64,000 nucleotides of DNA from Psychrobacter sp. P11F6 (lineage in GTDB: Bacteria > Pseudomonadota > Gammaproteobacteria > Pseudomonadales > Moraxellaceae): positions 186,001 to 250,000 of the forward strand of contig NZ_CM003594.1 of assembly GCF_001435295.1 (NCBI RefSeq), in the 5' to 3' direction. Shown here piece by piece: positions 63,681 through 64,000 of this stretch (position 1 is its first letter; every line of letters begins with the position of its first letter). The notes under the pieces are model-generated. The model was given only the letters and a program-made list of their open reading frames with translations, did not search any database and had not been told where the DNA came from. The position numbers and the translations under genes were made by a program.

Positions 63681-64000
63681 ACATTTCTAAGCCAACAAAA
63701 TCAAAATCGACTGGCGGTGTCTCACCCTGTATCAATAAGCTGATCGCCTTTGCCGAACCGCAAGCATGGGTCCAACCAAGCGTACCATGACCAGTATTAA
63801 GCCATAAATTATCAAAACTAGCATCCACATTATGACTGCCATGACGGACTTGACCTCTGTGCGCGCGCCCAATTAACGGTACATTAGAAGGTGTCATCGG
63901 ACGTAGTCCTGTCCAATATTGCACAGAATTGGCAATGATACCTTTGGGAAATAACTGCTGCACACGGCGGGTAATGGCAGCACAGCGGGTGCTATTTAAA
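63679..64000 (-). CDS. dadA: D-amino acid dehydrogenase small subunit, C-terminal part only
   Basis: The frame is open to the right edge, so the N-terminal FAD-binding part lies outside the window. The visible 107 residues carry the family's C-terminal pattern: YWTGLRPMTPSNVPLIGR and WLNTGHGTLGWTHACGSAKAISLLI. DadA oxidises D-alanine and other D-amino acids at the inner membrane. The start is not within the window. Confidence 0.92.
   Translation of the reverse strand, partial: LNSTRCAAITRRVQQLFPKGIIANSVQYWTGLRPMTPSNVPLIGRAHRGQVRHGSHNVDASFDNLWLNTGHGTLGWTHACGSAKAISLLIQGETPPVDFDFVGLEM

Overview
The window reads as a chromosomal segment of a Psychrobacter-like member of the Moraxellaceae (Gammaproteobacteria). 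The basis is moderate to low G+C, close-packed housekeeping genes with Moraxellaceae-type products, and neighbourhoods that Pseudomonas and Acinetobacter share, such as ubiG-mupP-yciK, pcnB-folK-panB-panC, pabC-mltG-tmk and dapA-bamC-purC. The assignment comes from recall of gene families, not from a search. No rRNA, tRNA, CRISPR array, prophage or complete insertion sequence was seen.

Layout. 1-4.3 kb: the end of a nucleotide-sugar dehydrogenase, a phosphomannomutase/phosphoglucomutase, mazG and a ComEA-like protein. 4.4-10.8 kb: pcnB (with a long basic tail), folK, panB, panC, rapZ and darP. 10.8-17.4 kb: dsbA, ubiG-mupP-yciK, a DksA-type zinc-finger protein, a CobW-type GTPase and ompR. 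17.7-25.7 kb: tex, two exported proteins of unknown function, a saccharopine-dehydrogenase-like reductase, a 51-residue membrane protein, phhB and a small acetyltransferase. 26-34.9 kb: a fatty-acid desaturase with its ferredoxin reductase, ettA, plsB, ybaK and a small tautomerase. 35-41 kb: an acyl-CoA dehydrogenase, a FUSC membrane protein, aroE and a lipoprotein. 41-46 kb: pabC-mltG-tmk, interrupted by a DpnI/DpnD restriction cassette. 46-57.6 kb: a sodium/proton antiporter, an HtrA protease, a degenerate phosphoesterase, dapA-bamC-purC, atoE, a DNA glycosylase and a NIF3-like protein. 57.6-64 kb: two PepSY-like lipoproteins, a probable Csr/Rsm small RNA, csbD, a TetR regulator, a molybdopterin oxidoreductase and the end of dadA.

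The most notable non-coding feature lies at about 59.2-59.6 kb. A perfect 18-bp GacA-type palindrome (TGTAAG-N6-CTTACA) sits about 64 bp upstream of a stretch of roughly 270 nt. That stretch holds a series of small hairpins with AGGAT or GGA in their loops and ends at an intrinsic terminator. This is the architecture of the RsmX/Y/Z and CsrB RNAs that sequester CsrA/RsmA. The most notable accessory feature is the 41.97-43.65 kb island: a 254-residue DpnI homologue with its zinc cysteines and D53/E64/K66 intact, a DpnD homologue, and an unrecognised 188-residue gene on the opposite strand between them.

Two families of small non-autonomous repeats were found by eye. One has TAGGGCGTGTCCTCA ends: a 174-bp copy at 10.9 kb, a solo end at 58.3 kb and a related palindrome at 10.1 kb. 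The other is 107-108 bp long with TATAGTC ends, at 58.2 and 61.3 kb. Most convergent gene pairs share a clear bidirectional intrinsic terminator.
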